Shown in pieces: positions 1 through 8,914 of a DNA stretch of 64,000 bases (its first letter is position 1; each line of letters begins with the position of its first letter). The notes below the pieces were generated by a model. The model saw nothing but the letters and a program-made list of their open reading frames with translations. It had not been told where the DNA came from and did no database searches. Location of the stretch: assembly GCF_900108115.1 (NCBI RefSeq), contig NZ_FTPU01000008.1:1-64000 (forward strand), read 5' to 3'. The translations under genes were made by a program, and so were the position numbers. The stretch comes from Epilithonimonas bovis DSM 19482 (GTDB taxonomy: Bacteria; Bacteroidota; Bacteroidia; Flavobacteriales; Weeksellaceae).

Positions 1-2
1 TC

Positions 3-73
3 AAGGTTGCTCATAATTGTATTTGATTGGTAGTCAATACAATATACTAATTTTTAGTCACTTGAGCAACCTT
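3..73. repeat. Nested inverted repeat at the broken 5' end of susC
   Basis: An 11-bp perfect inverted repeat (AAGGTTGCTCA at 3-13, complement at 63-73) encloses a second 8-bp perfect inverted repeat (ATTGTATT at 16-23, complement at 36-43). The right outer arm lies in what looks like true susC coding sequence (Leu-Ser-Asn-Leu), while the left arm precedes an in-frame TAA. Such a structure could be a recombination site, a hairpin-mediated rearrangement or a snap-back chimera. Confidence 0.6.
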
Positions 74-2050
74 TTCTATAATGCACTACGGGTTATTGGA
101 AATAATTTTTCATATTCCAAAACAAGAGAAGACAGGGCAAACAACCCACTTCTCAATGCGCGTATTGCACCGCCGGTATATGATGTAATCAATCCAGCTA
201 CGGGAACATACCAATATATTACTCTTGTAAATGTAACCAATCCACGAGCCCAGCTTGATCTTTACAGATCTCAGATAAGACAGGATCGCTTACTTAATAA
301 TGTATGGGCAGAAATCAAATTTTTAAAAGATTTTACTTTTAGAAGCAGTTATACTACGGACAACTACAGCCCAAGCCAGTACGATTATACGCCTGCTATA
401 ACCTATATTCCGCAACCATCTATATCAAGTCTGATTACAAGGCAAAACCGATACAGAAATTATGTTTGGGATAATACAATTAATTGGAAAAAAAGTTTTG
501 GCAGCCACAATTTTGACCTGTTAGCAGGTTTCTCAAGAATTAGAGATTCCCGGTCAGAGGAAGTCTGGACTGCTAAAAACGTAAATTATGATGGGACCAA
601 TGGCTCTCTAAATATTGGCAGTGGAACTGATATCTTCTACTATAACGATACCGCTCCAGCTACTGCTGGTGGCCGCCCTGATGCAACTCAAGATCAAAAA
701 CGTATTGAATCTTTTTTTGGCAGAGTCAATTATGATTATGCTGGAAAATATTTATTAAATGCTTCTGTACGTAGGGATGCTACCTCGCAGATTTCTGTTG
801 ACAGATACAAAACTTTTCCTGCCGTAAGTGTTGGATGGGTTCTTTCTAAGGAAGATTTTATGAGTGAGCAAAATGTATTTAATTTACTAAAATTCAGAGC
901 AAGCTGGGGTAAATTAGGTAACCCTAATGTAGGCAGGGCTTATACACAGAATGTGTCTGTAATAGGCAGTGGTGCCTACTATGGCAATACCGGTTATCCA
1001 GCTGCAACAATCACCACAATAATAGATCCAACGATTGGATGGGAAACCACAACTGGTATGGATTACGGTGTGGAAATGGCACTTTTGAACAATAAGCTGA
1101 AAATTGATGCCGCTTATTTTAATAAAGAATCAAAGGATGTTGTATACGGTATTTTCCAGGGAACGGTTTCAGGAGCAGAAAACTGGAGAAACTATGTTAC
1201 AAATGCTTATTCTTTTAAAAATAAGGGTTTTGAAGTAACTGCCAATTATAATACGAAGATTAACGAAAATATCAATTTGGGAGTCTATGGTAACTTCACA
1301 TCTCTTAAAAATGAGATTACAGATGTTTACGGCGGATCATTCTTAGAAACTGGAGCCAGTCTCTTTAATAACTCAATTATCAGATTACAAACCGGTCAGG
1401 CAGTTGGCTCTTATTATGGTTATCAGGTTGCCGGGGTTTTCCAAACCGATGCAGAGGCTGCAGCCTCAGGACAAACCGATGCAAAGGCTGGATGGTTTAA
1501 GTTTGCTGATTTAGATGGTAATGGTATTATAGATACGAGGGATAAGACTTTCTTGGGAAGCCCAGTACCTAAGGGAACTTACGGATTTGGATTTAATCTT
1601 AATATATATGCTATTGATATAGCGGTTGATTTCCAAGGTGTATTTGGTAACAAAATCTACAACTATAACCGTGAGCAAAGATATGGTAACGAAAGTTGGG
1701 ATCTGGATATGTACAATAACAGATGGCACGGTGCCGGTACATCCAATACCAATGCGATGATAACCTCTAATCAATCTGTTATTCTGCCAAGTAGTTTTTA
1801 TGTGGAAGACGGCAGCTACTTCAGGATTAGGAATGTACAAGTAGGCTATACTTTGCCAAAAGCCATAGCAGAATCTTTATCTGTAAAAAAACTAAGAATT
1901 TATCTAAGTGCACAAAACCCTTGGACAAGTTTCAAGTATAACGGATTCTCTCCTGAGATTATGAATACAGACAGAGTGCAAATGGGTGTTGATAATAATA
2001 TCTATCCTATCTCAGCAATCTATACTATGGGGATGAACTTAACATTTTAA
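17..2050 (+). CDS. SusC/RagA-family TonB-dependent outer-membrane transporter, C-terminal part, broken 5' end
   Basis: This is the C-terminal two thirds of a SusC-type transporter, which carries glycan oligomers across the outer membrane beneath a SusD lid. The 677 codons read as outer-membrane barrel and end in MNLTF, with the terminal Phe expected for barrel insertion. Full-length family members are usually about 950-1050 residues, so the signal peptide, carboxypeptidase-like domain, TonB box and plug are missing. The frame does not simply run off the window: TAA at 14-16 is in frame, and the nominal start at 17 is a TTG, which I do not believe. Family-like sequence begins at about codon 16. 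The susD gene follows 10 bp downstream. Family is certain; whether the 5' end is a rearrangement, a pseudogene or an assembly artefact is open. Confidence 0.85.
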   Translation: MYLIGSQYNILIFSHLSNLFYNALRVIGNNFSYSKTREDRANNPLLNARIAPPVYDVINPATGTYQYITLVNVTNPRAQLDLYRSQIRQDRLLNNVWAEIKFLKDFTFRSSYTTDNYSPSQYDYTPAITYIPQPSISSLITRQNRYRNYVWDNTINWKKSFGSHNFDLLAGFSRIRDSRSEEVWTAKNVNYDGTNGSLNIGSGTDIFYYNDTAPATAGGRPDATQDQKRIESFFGRVNYDYAGKYLLNASVRRDATSQISVDRYKTFPAVSVGWVLSKEDFMSEQNVFNLLKFRASWGKLGNPNVGRAYTQNVSVIGSGAYYGNTGYPAATITTIIDPTIGWETTTGMDYGVEMALLNNKLKIDAAYFNKESKDVVYGIFQGTVSGAENWRNYVTNAYSFKNKGFEVTANYNTKINENINLGVYGNFTSLKNEITDVYGGSFLETGASLFNNSIIRLQTGQAVGSYYGYQVAGVFQTDAEAAASGQTDAKAGWFKFADLDGNGIIDTRDKTFLGSPVPKGTYGFGFNLNIYAIDIAVDFQGVFGNKIYNYNREQRYGNESWDLDMYNNRWHGAGTSNTNAMITSNQSVILPSSFYVEDGSYFRIRNVQVGYTLPKAIAESLSVKKLRIYLSAQNPWTSFKYNGFSPEIMNTDRVQMGVDNNIYPISAIYTMGMNLTF

Positions 2051-2060
2051 TTAGAACAGC

Positions 2061-3488
2061 ATGAAAAAAATATTTTTAACTCTATCTATATTTTCATTAC
2101 TAGTAAACTGTAGTGATGATTTTGTTGATATCAAGCAAGAAGGAGTAGTTGTCAGCGACGACTTTTTCAAAACAGAAAGTGATGCCATGAAGGCAACCAA
2201 TGCCATTTACAGTTTTCTTAGAAGCTGGGAAAATTCAGGGTTTCCTGCACAGAATATATTGGGAGTAACGGGAGATGATGTAGAAAAAGGATCCAATCCG
2301 GGTGACGCAGCATTTATCAACGATTTTGATCAATTTAAGTATAATGCAAGTACCGACGGTGTACATGGTTATTGGACTGGACAATGGCAGGCCGTAAACA
2401 GGGCCAATCAGGTGATTACGAACGTGCCAAATATAGAAATGGATGCTGCCCTAAAAAGTAGATTATTGGCAGAAGCAAAGATGCTTAGAGCTTACTTTTA
2501 TTTTAATTTAGTTAGGGTTTATGGTGGTGTACCTATTTTTGATGGTTTGCCAGCAGACAAGAATTATATCAAACCAAGAAACACAGCAGCAGAAGTGTAT
2601 GATTTTATTGTAAAGGATTTAACAGAAGCTTCTCAAGTGTTGCCAGCTACTTATCCATCATCAGATCTCGGCAGAGTGACAAAAGGCGGTGCATTGGGAC
2701 TATTGTCTAAGGTTTACCTTTATATGAAAGACTATCAGAAAGCTTATGACACGTCTAATCTGGTCATCAATATGGGTTATCAGCTAGACCCGGATTTTAA
2801 TCATCTGTTCAGGCCAGATGGAGAATTTGGTTCTGAGTCTGTTTTCGAAGTTAATTGCCAATGTTCGGCAGAGTTTGGAGGTAGCCAATATGCGGAGGTT
2901 CAAGGCGTAAGAAATCAATTCGGATGGGGGTTTTTTACACCAACTCAGGCTTTGGAAAATGCATTTGAAGCTGGTGATATAAGAAAGGAACTTAGTATTT
3001 TGAGAGAAGGGGAAACAACGCCGGAAGGTGATCTTATCAAAAAAGGAGACCCACAAGCAGGCAACACCTGGAATCAGAAAGTATATGTTCCAAAAGCTTT
3101 GAACAATGCCACCTGCGGATATGGATCAATTCAGAATATTAGAATTCTAAGGTTTGCTGATATTCTTTTAATCAATGCAGAAGCGGCTAATGAATTGGGC
3201 AATACTTCTGTTGCAGTTACCAATATTAATAAAATAAGAAACAGAGCTGAACTAGCAAATACAACTGCTTCTACACAATCTGCAATAAGATTAGCTATCT
3301 GGCAGGAAAGAAGGGTGGAGTTGGCAATGGAGATGGACAGGTTTCTTGATCTTGTAAGGACAGGTCAGGCAGAAACTTACCTTGGACCTTTAGGGTTTAA
3401 AAAAGGTGTCAATGAACTCTTTCCCATTCCTTTACAGGCCATTACAGACAGCAAAGGTGTTCTTACCCAAAACCCGGGTTACAATTAA
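2061..3488 (+). CDS. SusD/RagB-family surface glycan-binding lipoprotein
   Basis: SusD-type nutrient-binding lipoprotein that forms the hinged lid over the preceding SusC barrel. The 475 residues begin with a lipoprotein signal peptide; the lipobox Cys is residue 17 and is followed by Ser-Asp-Asp, matching the acidic export signal that sends flavobacterial lipoproteins to the cell surface. The N-terminal helical region (about residues 40-250) has the TPR-like character of the family, and the C-terminal end (R-nRAEL, WQERRVELA, then LFPIPLQAI and a final NPGYN) is typical of SusD. The gene is 10 bp downstream of susC and must share its transcript. A hairpin with a T-run follows at 3503-3534 and separates it from the enzyme genes. 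Confidence 0.93.
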   Translation: MKKIFLTLSIFSLLVNCSDDFVDIKQEGVVVSDDFFKTESDAMKATNAIYSFLRSWENSGFPAQNILGVTGDDVEKGSNPGDAAFINDFDQFKYNASTDGVHGYWTGQWQAVNRANQVITNVPNIEMDAALKSRLLAEAKMLRAYFYFNLVRVYGGVPIFDGLPADKNYIKPRNTAAEVYDFIVKDLTEASQVLPATYPSSDLGRVTKGGALGLLSKVYLYMKDYQKAYDTSNLVINMGYQLDPDFNHLFRPDGEFGSESVFEVNCQCSAEFGGSQYAEVQGVRNQFGWGFFTPTQALENAFEAGDIRKELSILREGETTPEGDLIKKGDPQAGNTWNQKVYVPKALNNATCGYGSIQNIRILRFADILLINAEAANELGNTSVAVTNINKIRNRAELANTTASTQSAIRLAIWQERRVELAMEMDRFLDLVRTGQAETYLGPLGFKKGVNELFPIPLQAITDSKGVLTQNPGYN

Positions 3489-3502
3489 TCTTAAACAATT
3501 TT

Positions 3503-3534
3503 AAGAGGAGAGTTTTTATTCTCCTCTTTTTTTT
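3503..3534 (+). terminator. Intrinsic terminator between susD and the glucanase gene
   Basis: A 9-bp perfect stem (AAGAGGAGA at 3503-3511 with TCTCCTCTT at 3520-3528) is followed by a run of eight T. It would end or attenuate the susCD transcript before the enzyme genes. Confidence 0.75.
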
Positions 3535-3554
3535 AATAGAAAATACTATTTGTT

Positions 3555-4940
3555 ATGAGAAGTATAATATCAATATCAGTGGTTTCCCTATTGGCTCTGG
3601 TATCATGCAAAAGTAATCAGCAACCAATATCAAATAAGACAGAGCTCAAAACTGAAATATTGTCCGACAACCAACTAATGGACAAAGTCCAAAGTGATGC
3701 CCTAAAATATTTTTGGGACTTTGCAGAACCTCATTCATTATTAGGAAGAGAACGTTATCACGAAGACAATATCTATCCGGATAATGACAAAGACGTGACT
3801 ACAACTGGTGGATCAGGATTTGGTTTGATGACGATTTTAGTTGGTGTAGACAGAAAATTTATTCCTCGCCAGGAAGCGGTTAAAAGATTGACACATATTG
3901 CAGATTTTCTGGAAAAAGCAGATCGTTTCCACGGCGCTTGGTCACATTGGATTAATGGTGAAACAGGAAAAGTAGTCCCGTTTGGAAAAAAAGATAATGG
4001 CGGAGATTTGGTAGAAACAGCTTTTCTTACTCAAGGAATTATCTGTGTCCGCGAATATTTCAAAAACGGAAATGACGAAGAAAAAGTTTTGGCTGCAAAA
4101 ATGGACAAGCTCTGGAAAGGCGTAGAATGGAACTGGTATACCAAAGGAGGAGAGAAGGTTCTATACTGGCACTGGTCCCCAAATTATGGCTGGGAAATGA
4201 ACTTTCCGCTTCAGGGCTATAACGAATGCCTTATCACCTATGTTCTTGCAGCAGCTTCACCAGACCATTCTATAGATTATGATACCTATAATAAGGGCTG
4301 GACACGCAACGGAACTTACACGACAGACCGTACCAAATATGGCCTGCCACTGTATGTTAAGCATAATTATGCAGAAGAGTTTGGGGGCCCGCTATTTTGG
4401 AGCCAATATTCGTATCTGGGTTTAGATCCAAGAGGCCTGTCAGACAAATATGTAAAAAGCTACTGGGACCTCAACCGGAATCAGGTGTTGATCGATTATA
4501 AATATTGTGTAGAAAATCCTTTGAAATTCAATGGATATTCAGAAAAATATTGGGGCCTGACTGCAGGTTATACCAGAAATAAGGATGGCACTACGGGATA
4601 TGCCGCACATCAGCCTATGAAGGAAGATTTGGGTGTTATTGTCCCAACGGCGGCGCTTAGCTCTATGCCTTACACCCCTAAAGAATCCATGGATTTTCTT
4701 AGATTTCTTTACCAGGAAAAGCCTGACTTTATAGGAAAGGCAGGCCCGTATGATGCTACATCAATCCATTATGACAATTGGTTTACACCACGTTACCTGG
4801 CTATAGATCAGGGTACTATTGCACCAATGATAGAAAATTATAGATCTGGTTTGCTTTGGGATCTTTTTATGAGTGCTCCCGAAGTTAGAAGTGGCCTCAA
4901 AAAAATCGGTTTCAAATCAGAAAAGCATAAGATAGATTAG
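3555..4940 (+). CDS. Glucoamylase-like lipoprotein, probable GH144 endo-beta-1,2-glucanase
   Basis: A 461-residue lipoprotein (lipobox Cys at residue 18, followed by Lys-Ser-Asn rather than acidic residues, so probably not surface exported). The mature part is a helical toroid of the PF10091 'glucoamylase' type: conserved segments include the TTGGSGFG loop near residue 85, the HGAWSHWINGETG segment, HWSPNYGWEMNFPLQGYNECL in the middle and the C-terminal FTPRYLAIDQGTIAPMIENYR. This family contains GH144 endo-beta-1,2-glucanases, and GH144 with a GH3 beta-glucosidase and SusCD is the known arrangement for beta-1,2-glucan use in Bacteroidota. The assignment to GH144 rather than another PF10091 activity is an inference from sequence character and context. 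Confidence 0.75.
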   Translation: MRSIISISVVSLLALVSCKSNQQPISNKTELKTEILSDNQLMDKVQSDALKYFWDFAEPHSLLGRERYHEDNIYPDNDKDVTTTGGSGFGLMTILVGVDRKFIPRQEAVKRLTHIADFLEKADRFHGAWSHWINGETGKVVPFGKKDNGGDLVETAFLTQGIICVREYFKNGNDEEKVLAAKMDKLWKGVEWNWYTKGGEKVLYWHWSPNYGWEMNFPLQGYNECLITYVLAAASPDHSIDYDTYNKGWTRNGTYTTDRTKYGLPLYVKHNYAEEFGGPLFWSQYSYLGLDPRGLSDKYVKSYWDLNRNQVLIDYKYCVENPLKFNGYSEKYWGLTAGYTRNKDGTTGYAAHQPMKEDLGVIVPTAALSSMPYTPKESMDFLRFLYQEKPDFIGKAGPYDATSIHYDNWFTPRYLAIDQGTIAPMIENYRSGLLWDLFMSAPEVRSGLKKIGFKSEKHKID

Positions 4941-5246
4941 TTAAAATCATTATCTTTAGGGCAGGATATTTATTGTCTCATATTGATTCAATAAGTTTTT
5001 TGGAAGCTCAATATTGTTTTCATTCATAATCCTAAAGAGATCGTGAGGCAATTGATCTATTACTATTAATGGATTAAAAAGCAACAGAATTTCCTACAGA
5101 AAAAGGAATAAGGATTTTCGGTGATTCAAATTATGACATATAAAATTAGAGTTAGTCGAGATTCGGGATCCGATATAATTATAAAATTAAGACATACAAA
5201 TTAACATTTTATATCTGGTACTACAGATATTTCTAAAATAATAATT
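4941..5246. other. 306-bp intergenic stretch, no gene seen
   Basis: AT-rich spacer between the glucanase and esterase genes. I see no open frame with a credible start, no RNA gene and no strong hairpin with a T-run. No exact TAnnTTTG box stands before the esterase gene, so whether the downstream pair has its own promoter is unclear. Confidence 0.5.
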
Positions 5247-5957
5247 ATGACCTTAAAACTAAAATATTTACCACTTCTCCTATTGGGATTTTCAACATTT
5301 TCTCCTGCGCAGGAGATAAAATCCGAATTCAATAAAGAGGTTAAGATTCAGAAAAAACTCTCTTATATTCTGGATATTCCGCAAAATTCAAAAACAAAAT
5401 TGCCACTTATTGTCTTTTTGCATGGTTCCGGTGAGCGGGGAGATAATCTGGAAATTGTAAAAGCGCACAGTCCTTTTACCTATAGAAACCTGATGCAGGA
5501 ACCTGTAGCTATTCTGGCTCCGCAATGCCCCGAAAATACATGGTGGGATACCGATGCTGTCTATTTTCTTATCAAAGAAATATCCGAAAAATATAAAATA
5601 GATAAAGACAGAATCTATCTCACAGGTTTATCGATGGGAGGCTGGGGTACCCTGAAGCTGGCTGGTGAACATCCTGAGATGTTTGCAGCAGTGGCTGCTG
5701 TTTGTGCTCCTACAGACCGTGTGATGGTGGCCAATATACACCAGTATAAAAATTTGAACATAAAACTGTTCCATGGCGGGATGGATGATGTGGTGCTCCC
5801 GGAGAATGCATTCAATTTTTATCAGAAGCTGCACCCTGTCAATCCAAAAGCAGAGTTGACTATTTTCCCTAATGACAATCATAACTCCTGGGATTCAACT
5901 TATGCTGATCCCAAACTTTGGAGCTGGATGTTTTCACAAAAATTAATAAGTAAATAA
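5247..5957 (+). CDS. Secreted alpha/beta-hydrolase esterase (prolyl-oligopeptidase/phospholipase-like)
   Basis: A 236-residue exported serine hydrolase. Residues 1-21 form a signal peptide ending near Ser-Pro-Ala-Gln. The oxyanion segment FLHGSGERG lies near residue 57, the nucleophile is Ser129 in GLSMGG, the acid is in the HGGMDDVV segment, and the catalytic His is in FPNDNHNSW near the C terminus. This one-domain form resembles the predicted esterases found beside glycoside hydrolases in Bacteroidota polysaccharide loci, where they may remove acyl groups from glycans. It lies 11 bp upstream of the GH3 gene, so the two are probably cotranscribed. Substrate is unknown; an acyl-decorated glucan is a guess from context. 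Confidence 0.82.
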   Translation: MTLKLKYLPLLLLGFSTFSPAQEIKSEFNKEVKIQKKLSYILDIPQNSKTKLPLIVFLHGSGERGDNLEIVKAHSPFTYRNLMQEPVAILAPQCPENTWWDTDAVYFLIKEISEKYKIDKDRIYLTGLSMGGWGTLKLAGEHPEMFAAVAAVCAPTDRVMVANIHQYKNLNIKLFHGGMDDVVLPENAFNFYQKLHPVNPKAELTIFPNDNHNSWDSTYADPKLWSWMFSQKLISK

Positions 5958-5968
5958 AAATATATACA

Positions 5969-8296
5969 ATGAAAAAGTTTGTAATCTTGGCTACGCTGGC
6001 TTTATCGCCTTATTTTTTAGCGCAGGAGATCATAACCAAGCCGGTTCAGTCATTCCAGTCAGAAAAATATCAATCTAAGAAAAAGGTTTTTATTGATAAT
6101 CTGATTTCCAGGATGACACTTGATGAGAAAATCGGACAGCTCAATTTACCGTCAGCAGGTGATTTTACAACCGGCCAGGCTCAGAGTTCAGACATTGGTA
6201 AAAAGATAGAGCAGGGGCTTGTAGGAGGTCTGTTTAATATCAAAGGTGTCAACAAGATCCGTGATGTACAGAAAGTAGCAGTTGAAAAAAGCCGTTTAAA
6301 AATCCCTATGATTTTTGGGATGGATGTGATACATGGCTACGAGACTACATTTCCTATTCCGTTGGGGCTGGCATCTTCCTGGGATATGGATATGATCCAG
6401 AGATCTGCTCAGATTGCAGCACAGGAATCGACTGCTGATGGTATCAACTGGACTTTCTCCCCAATGGTAGACATCTCCAGAGAACCGCGATGGGGAAGAG
6501 TTTCCGAAGGTTCAGGAGAAGACCCTTATCTGGGAAGTGAAATTGCAAAGGCAATGGTGTATGGTTACCAGGGGAACGATCTATCTAAAAACAACACCAT
6601 GCTGGCATGTGTTAAACACTTTGCATTATACGGTGCACCCGAAGGCGGACGCGATTACAATACTGTTGATATGAGCCGTTTGCAGATGTACAACACTTAT
6701 TTCCCGCCATACAAAGCAGCAGTGGATGCTGGTGCAGGTTCTGTGATGGCATCATTTAATGAGGTAGATGGTATCCCTGCTACAGGTAACCGTTGGCTGA
6801 TGACCGATGTATTAAGAAACCAGTGGAAATTCAATGGGTTTGTCGTGACGGATTATACCGGGATTAATGAGATGATAGACCACGGTCTGGGCGACCTGCA
6901 ACAGGTCTCAGCGTTAGCAATGAACGCCGGGATTGACATGGATATGGTAGGCGAAGGATTCCTGAAAACACTCAAAAAATCAATTTCCGAAGGTAAAGTC
7001 AAAGAACAGAGTGTTACCGATGCTGCCAGAAGGATTTTAGAAGCCAAATATGATCTGGGGCTTTTTGATGATCCTTATAAATATACCGATTCCAAAAGAT
7101 CGCAAAAAGAGGTGTTCAGTCCCAAGCATCTGGAAGCTGCAAAAACAATAGCTTCTAATTCTATGGTCTTGATGAAAAATGACAATCAGACCTTGCCACT
7201 TAAAAAGTCTGGCACAGTAGCTGTGATTGGGCCATTGGCTGATAATGCCATGAATATGACCGGCACCTGGAGTGTTGCTTCAAAACATGCCAATTCTATT
7301 TCGCTTTTACGAGGGCTGAAGGAGACAATTGGTAAAGACGTTAATTTTCTTTTTGCCAAAGGAAGCAATATCTACGAATCCGAAAAAATGGAAGAACGTG
7401 CATCCATGTTTGGTAAAACCTCTGGCAGGGACAGTCGCCCTGCTGAGCAGATCAGAAAAGAGGCTGTTGATCTCGCAGGCAAGGCAGACGTTATTGTTTT
7501 AGCCATTGGCGAAAGTGCGGAGATGAGTGGCGAGTCCAGTTCCAGGACAGATATTACTATACCTGAAACACAACAAGAATTACTAAAAGAACTTAAGAAA
7601 ACCGGTAAACCAATCGTTTTGGTTTTGTTTACAGGTCGCCCATTGGTTTTGACCGAAGAATCACAGTTAGCTGATGCTATCCTGAATGTGTGGTTCCCGG
7701 GCAGTATGGCGGGTTACGCCATTTCTGATGTGCTGTTCGGTAAAGTTAACCCGTCCGGAAAACTGCCAATGACCTTCCCGAGAAGTGTGGGCCAGGTACC
7801 AATCTACTATAATGCTAAAAATACAGGACGCCCTCTAAGTGCAGAAAATACGGATAAATGCCAGTTTGAAAAATTCCGTTCTAATTATCTTGATGAGTGT
7901 AATACGCCACTCTATCCGTTTGGATATGGTTTGAGTTATACCAATTTTGGCTATTCGGAAGTTGCGGTGAGCAATGCAAAACCTTCAGGCAATACTTCTG
8001 TTGAGGCTTCTGTCACATTATCAAATAATGGGAAGTACGATGGTGCCGAAGTCGTGCAGTTATATATCAGAGATCTGGTAGGCAGCATTACAAGGCCGGT
8101 AAAAGAGCTCAAAGGTTTCCAGAAAGTTTACCTCAAAGCTGGTGAAAGCAAAAAAGTGACTTTCCGAATTTCTCCGGAGGATCTCAAATTCTTTAATAAT
8201 GATTTAAAATACGATTGGGAGGCTGGTGATTTTGATATTATGATAGGTACCAATTCTCACGATGTAAAAACAACAAGAATAACCTGGACGAAATAA
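5969..8296 (+). CDS. bglX: GH3 beta-glucosidase, BglX-like
   Basis: A 775-residue periplasmic exo-beta-glucosidase with a signal peptide (cleavage near Leu-Ala-Gln, residue 19). The N-terminal TIM barrel holds the KHFALYG substrate-loop motif and the nucleophile Asp295 in the segment VVTDYTG. The alpha/beta sandwich carries the usual acid/base region (AIGESAEMSGE-type loop, SRTDI), and a C-terminal fibronectin III-like domain covers about residues 660-775. Length and domain order match BglX. Following SusCD and the glucanase, its likely job is to release glucose from short oligosaccharides in the periplasm. GH3 enzymes with this layout act on several beta linkages including sophorose (beta-1,2), so linkage specificity is not settled by sequence. 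Confidence 0.92.
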   Translation: MKKFVILATLALSPYFLAQEIITKPVQSFQSEKYQSKKKVFIDNLISRMTLDEKIGQLNLPSAGDFTTGQAQSSDIGKKIEQGLVGGLFNIKGVNKIRDVQKVAVEKSRLKIPMIFGMDVIHGYETTFPIPLGLASSWDMDMIQRSAQIAAQESTADGINWTFSPMVDISREPRWGRVSEGSGEDPYLGSEIAKAMVYGYQGNDLSKNNTMLACVKHFALYGAPEGGRDYNTVDMSRLQMYNTYFPPYKAAVDAGAGSVMASFNEVDGIPATGNRWLMTDVLRNQWKFNGFVVTDYTGINEMIDHGLGDLQQVSALAMNAGIDMDMVGEGFLKTLKKSISEGKVKEQSVTDAARRILEAKYDLGLFDDPYKYTDSKRSQKEVFSPKHLEAAKTIASNSMVLMKNDNQTLPLKKSGTVAVIGPLADNAMNMTGTWSVASKHANSISLLRGLKETIGKDVNFLFAKGSNIYESEKMEERASMFGKTSGRDSRPAEQIRKEAVDLAGKADVIVLAIGESAEMSGESSSRTDITIPETQQELLKELKKTGKPIVLVLFTGRPLVLTEESQLADAILNVWFPGSMAGYAISDVLFGKVNPSGKLPMTFPRSVGQVPIYYNAKNTGRPLSAENTDKCQFEKFRSNYLDECNTPLYPFGYGLSYTNFGYSEVAVSNAKPSGNTSVEASVTLSNNGKYDGAEVVQLYIRDLVGSITRPVKELKGFQKVYLKAGESKKVTFRISPEDLKFFNNDLKYDWEAGDFDIMIGTNSHDVKTTRITWTK

Positions 8297-8320
8297 TATC
8301 TGTCCAAGTGGTATAAAAAA

Positions 8321-8354
8321 AGCCTTTCAGAGTAACTCTGAAAGGCTTTTTGTT
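8321..8354. terminator. Bidirectional intrinsic terminator
   Basis: A long near-perfect hairpin (AGCCTTTCAGAG against CTCTGAAAGGCT, loop TAA) flanked by an A-run on one side and a T-run on the other. It sits between the convergent GH3 gene and the minus-strand surface-protein gene and can serve both. Confidence 0.85.
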
Positions 8355-8367
8355 ACGTCTTTATCAA

Positions 8368-8898
8368 TTAAGGTTTCCAGTAAGACCAGGCATTTCCGTT
8401 GAAAATAGCAAGGCGCTTACCACCACTTCTGTTCACAAAAACCATCATACCTGGTGATGGTTTAGGGATGTCGTCTGTGCTGCCAACCAAAGGCAGAATC
8501 ATTGCTTTAGTCTGAGATTCCAAAACCAACACGCCGTCGGCAGAAGCTGTGTCGCTACCAATTATAACTTTGCTGTCAGACGATTCCGCCGTTGTAGCTT
8601 GTGTTGTAAGCTCATTGGTGACCTGCCCATCCTGTCCGCTGAGGTCCTGCCATGTTCCGTTAAAATATTTTACACGGGCTTTTGCAGGATCCGTAGCATC
8701 AAGTACAATCGTTCCTTCTGTAACATTTGTAGGCAAAGCTTTTACATAAGGAAGGATGAGTCCCTTTTTCTGCCCCATTGCAAATTCTAACAATACAGAT
8801 GTTTTATCTGACGCCGAACCTACATTATCACCAATAATTACCTGGCTTTTAGCAGAAAAGGAAAGTAAAACTAATATTAGAGAAATATGATTTTTCAT
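8368..8898 (-). CDS. Exported protein with two copies of a short surface-protein repeat
   Basis: A 176-residue exported protein of unknown function. The signal peptide ends near Ala-Lys-Ser-Gln (residues 16-19). The rest is two related units of about 50 residues: the first runs from SVLLEF through KGLILP, GTIVLD and KYFNGTW; the second from VLVLES through KAMILP, GMMVFV and AIFNGNAW. The same unit occurs once more at the C terminus of the protein encoded just upstream (8915-10735), so the two genes are related in part. Similar modules end secreted Chryseobacterium surface proteins. It is the last gene of a three-gene operon (16 bp gap). No enzyme motif is visible; a structural or adhesive role is a guess. 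Confidence 0.75.
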   Translation of the reverse strand: MKNHISLILVLLSFSAKSQVIIGDNVGSASDKTSVLLEFAMGQKKGLILPYVKALPTNVTEGTIVLDATDPAKARVKYFNGTWQDLSGQDGQVTNELTTQATTAESSDSKVIIGSDTASADGVLVLESQTKAMILPLVGSTDDIPKPSPGMMVFVNRSGGKRLAIFNGNAWSYWKP

Positions 8899-8914
8899 TA
8901 TTTAATTTTTAAGG

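Noticed and set aside
17-60. TTG at 17 as the real start of the SusC protein
   Set aside because: The first codons do not look like a signal peptide or SusC sequence, and two thirds of a SusC cannot work alone; the start is only the consequence of the stop at 14.
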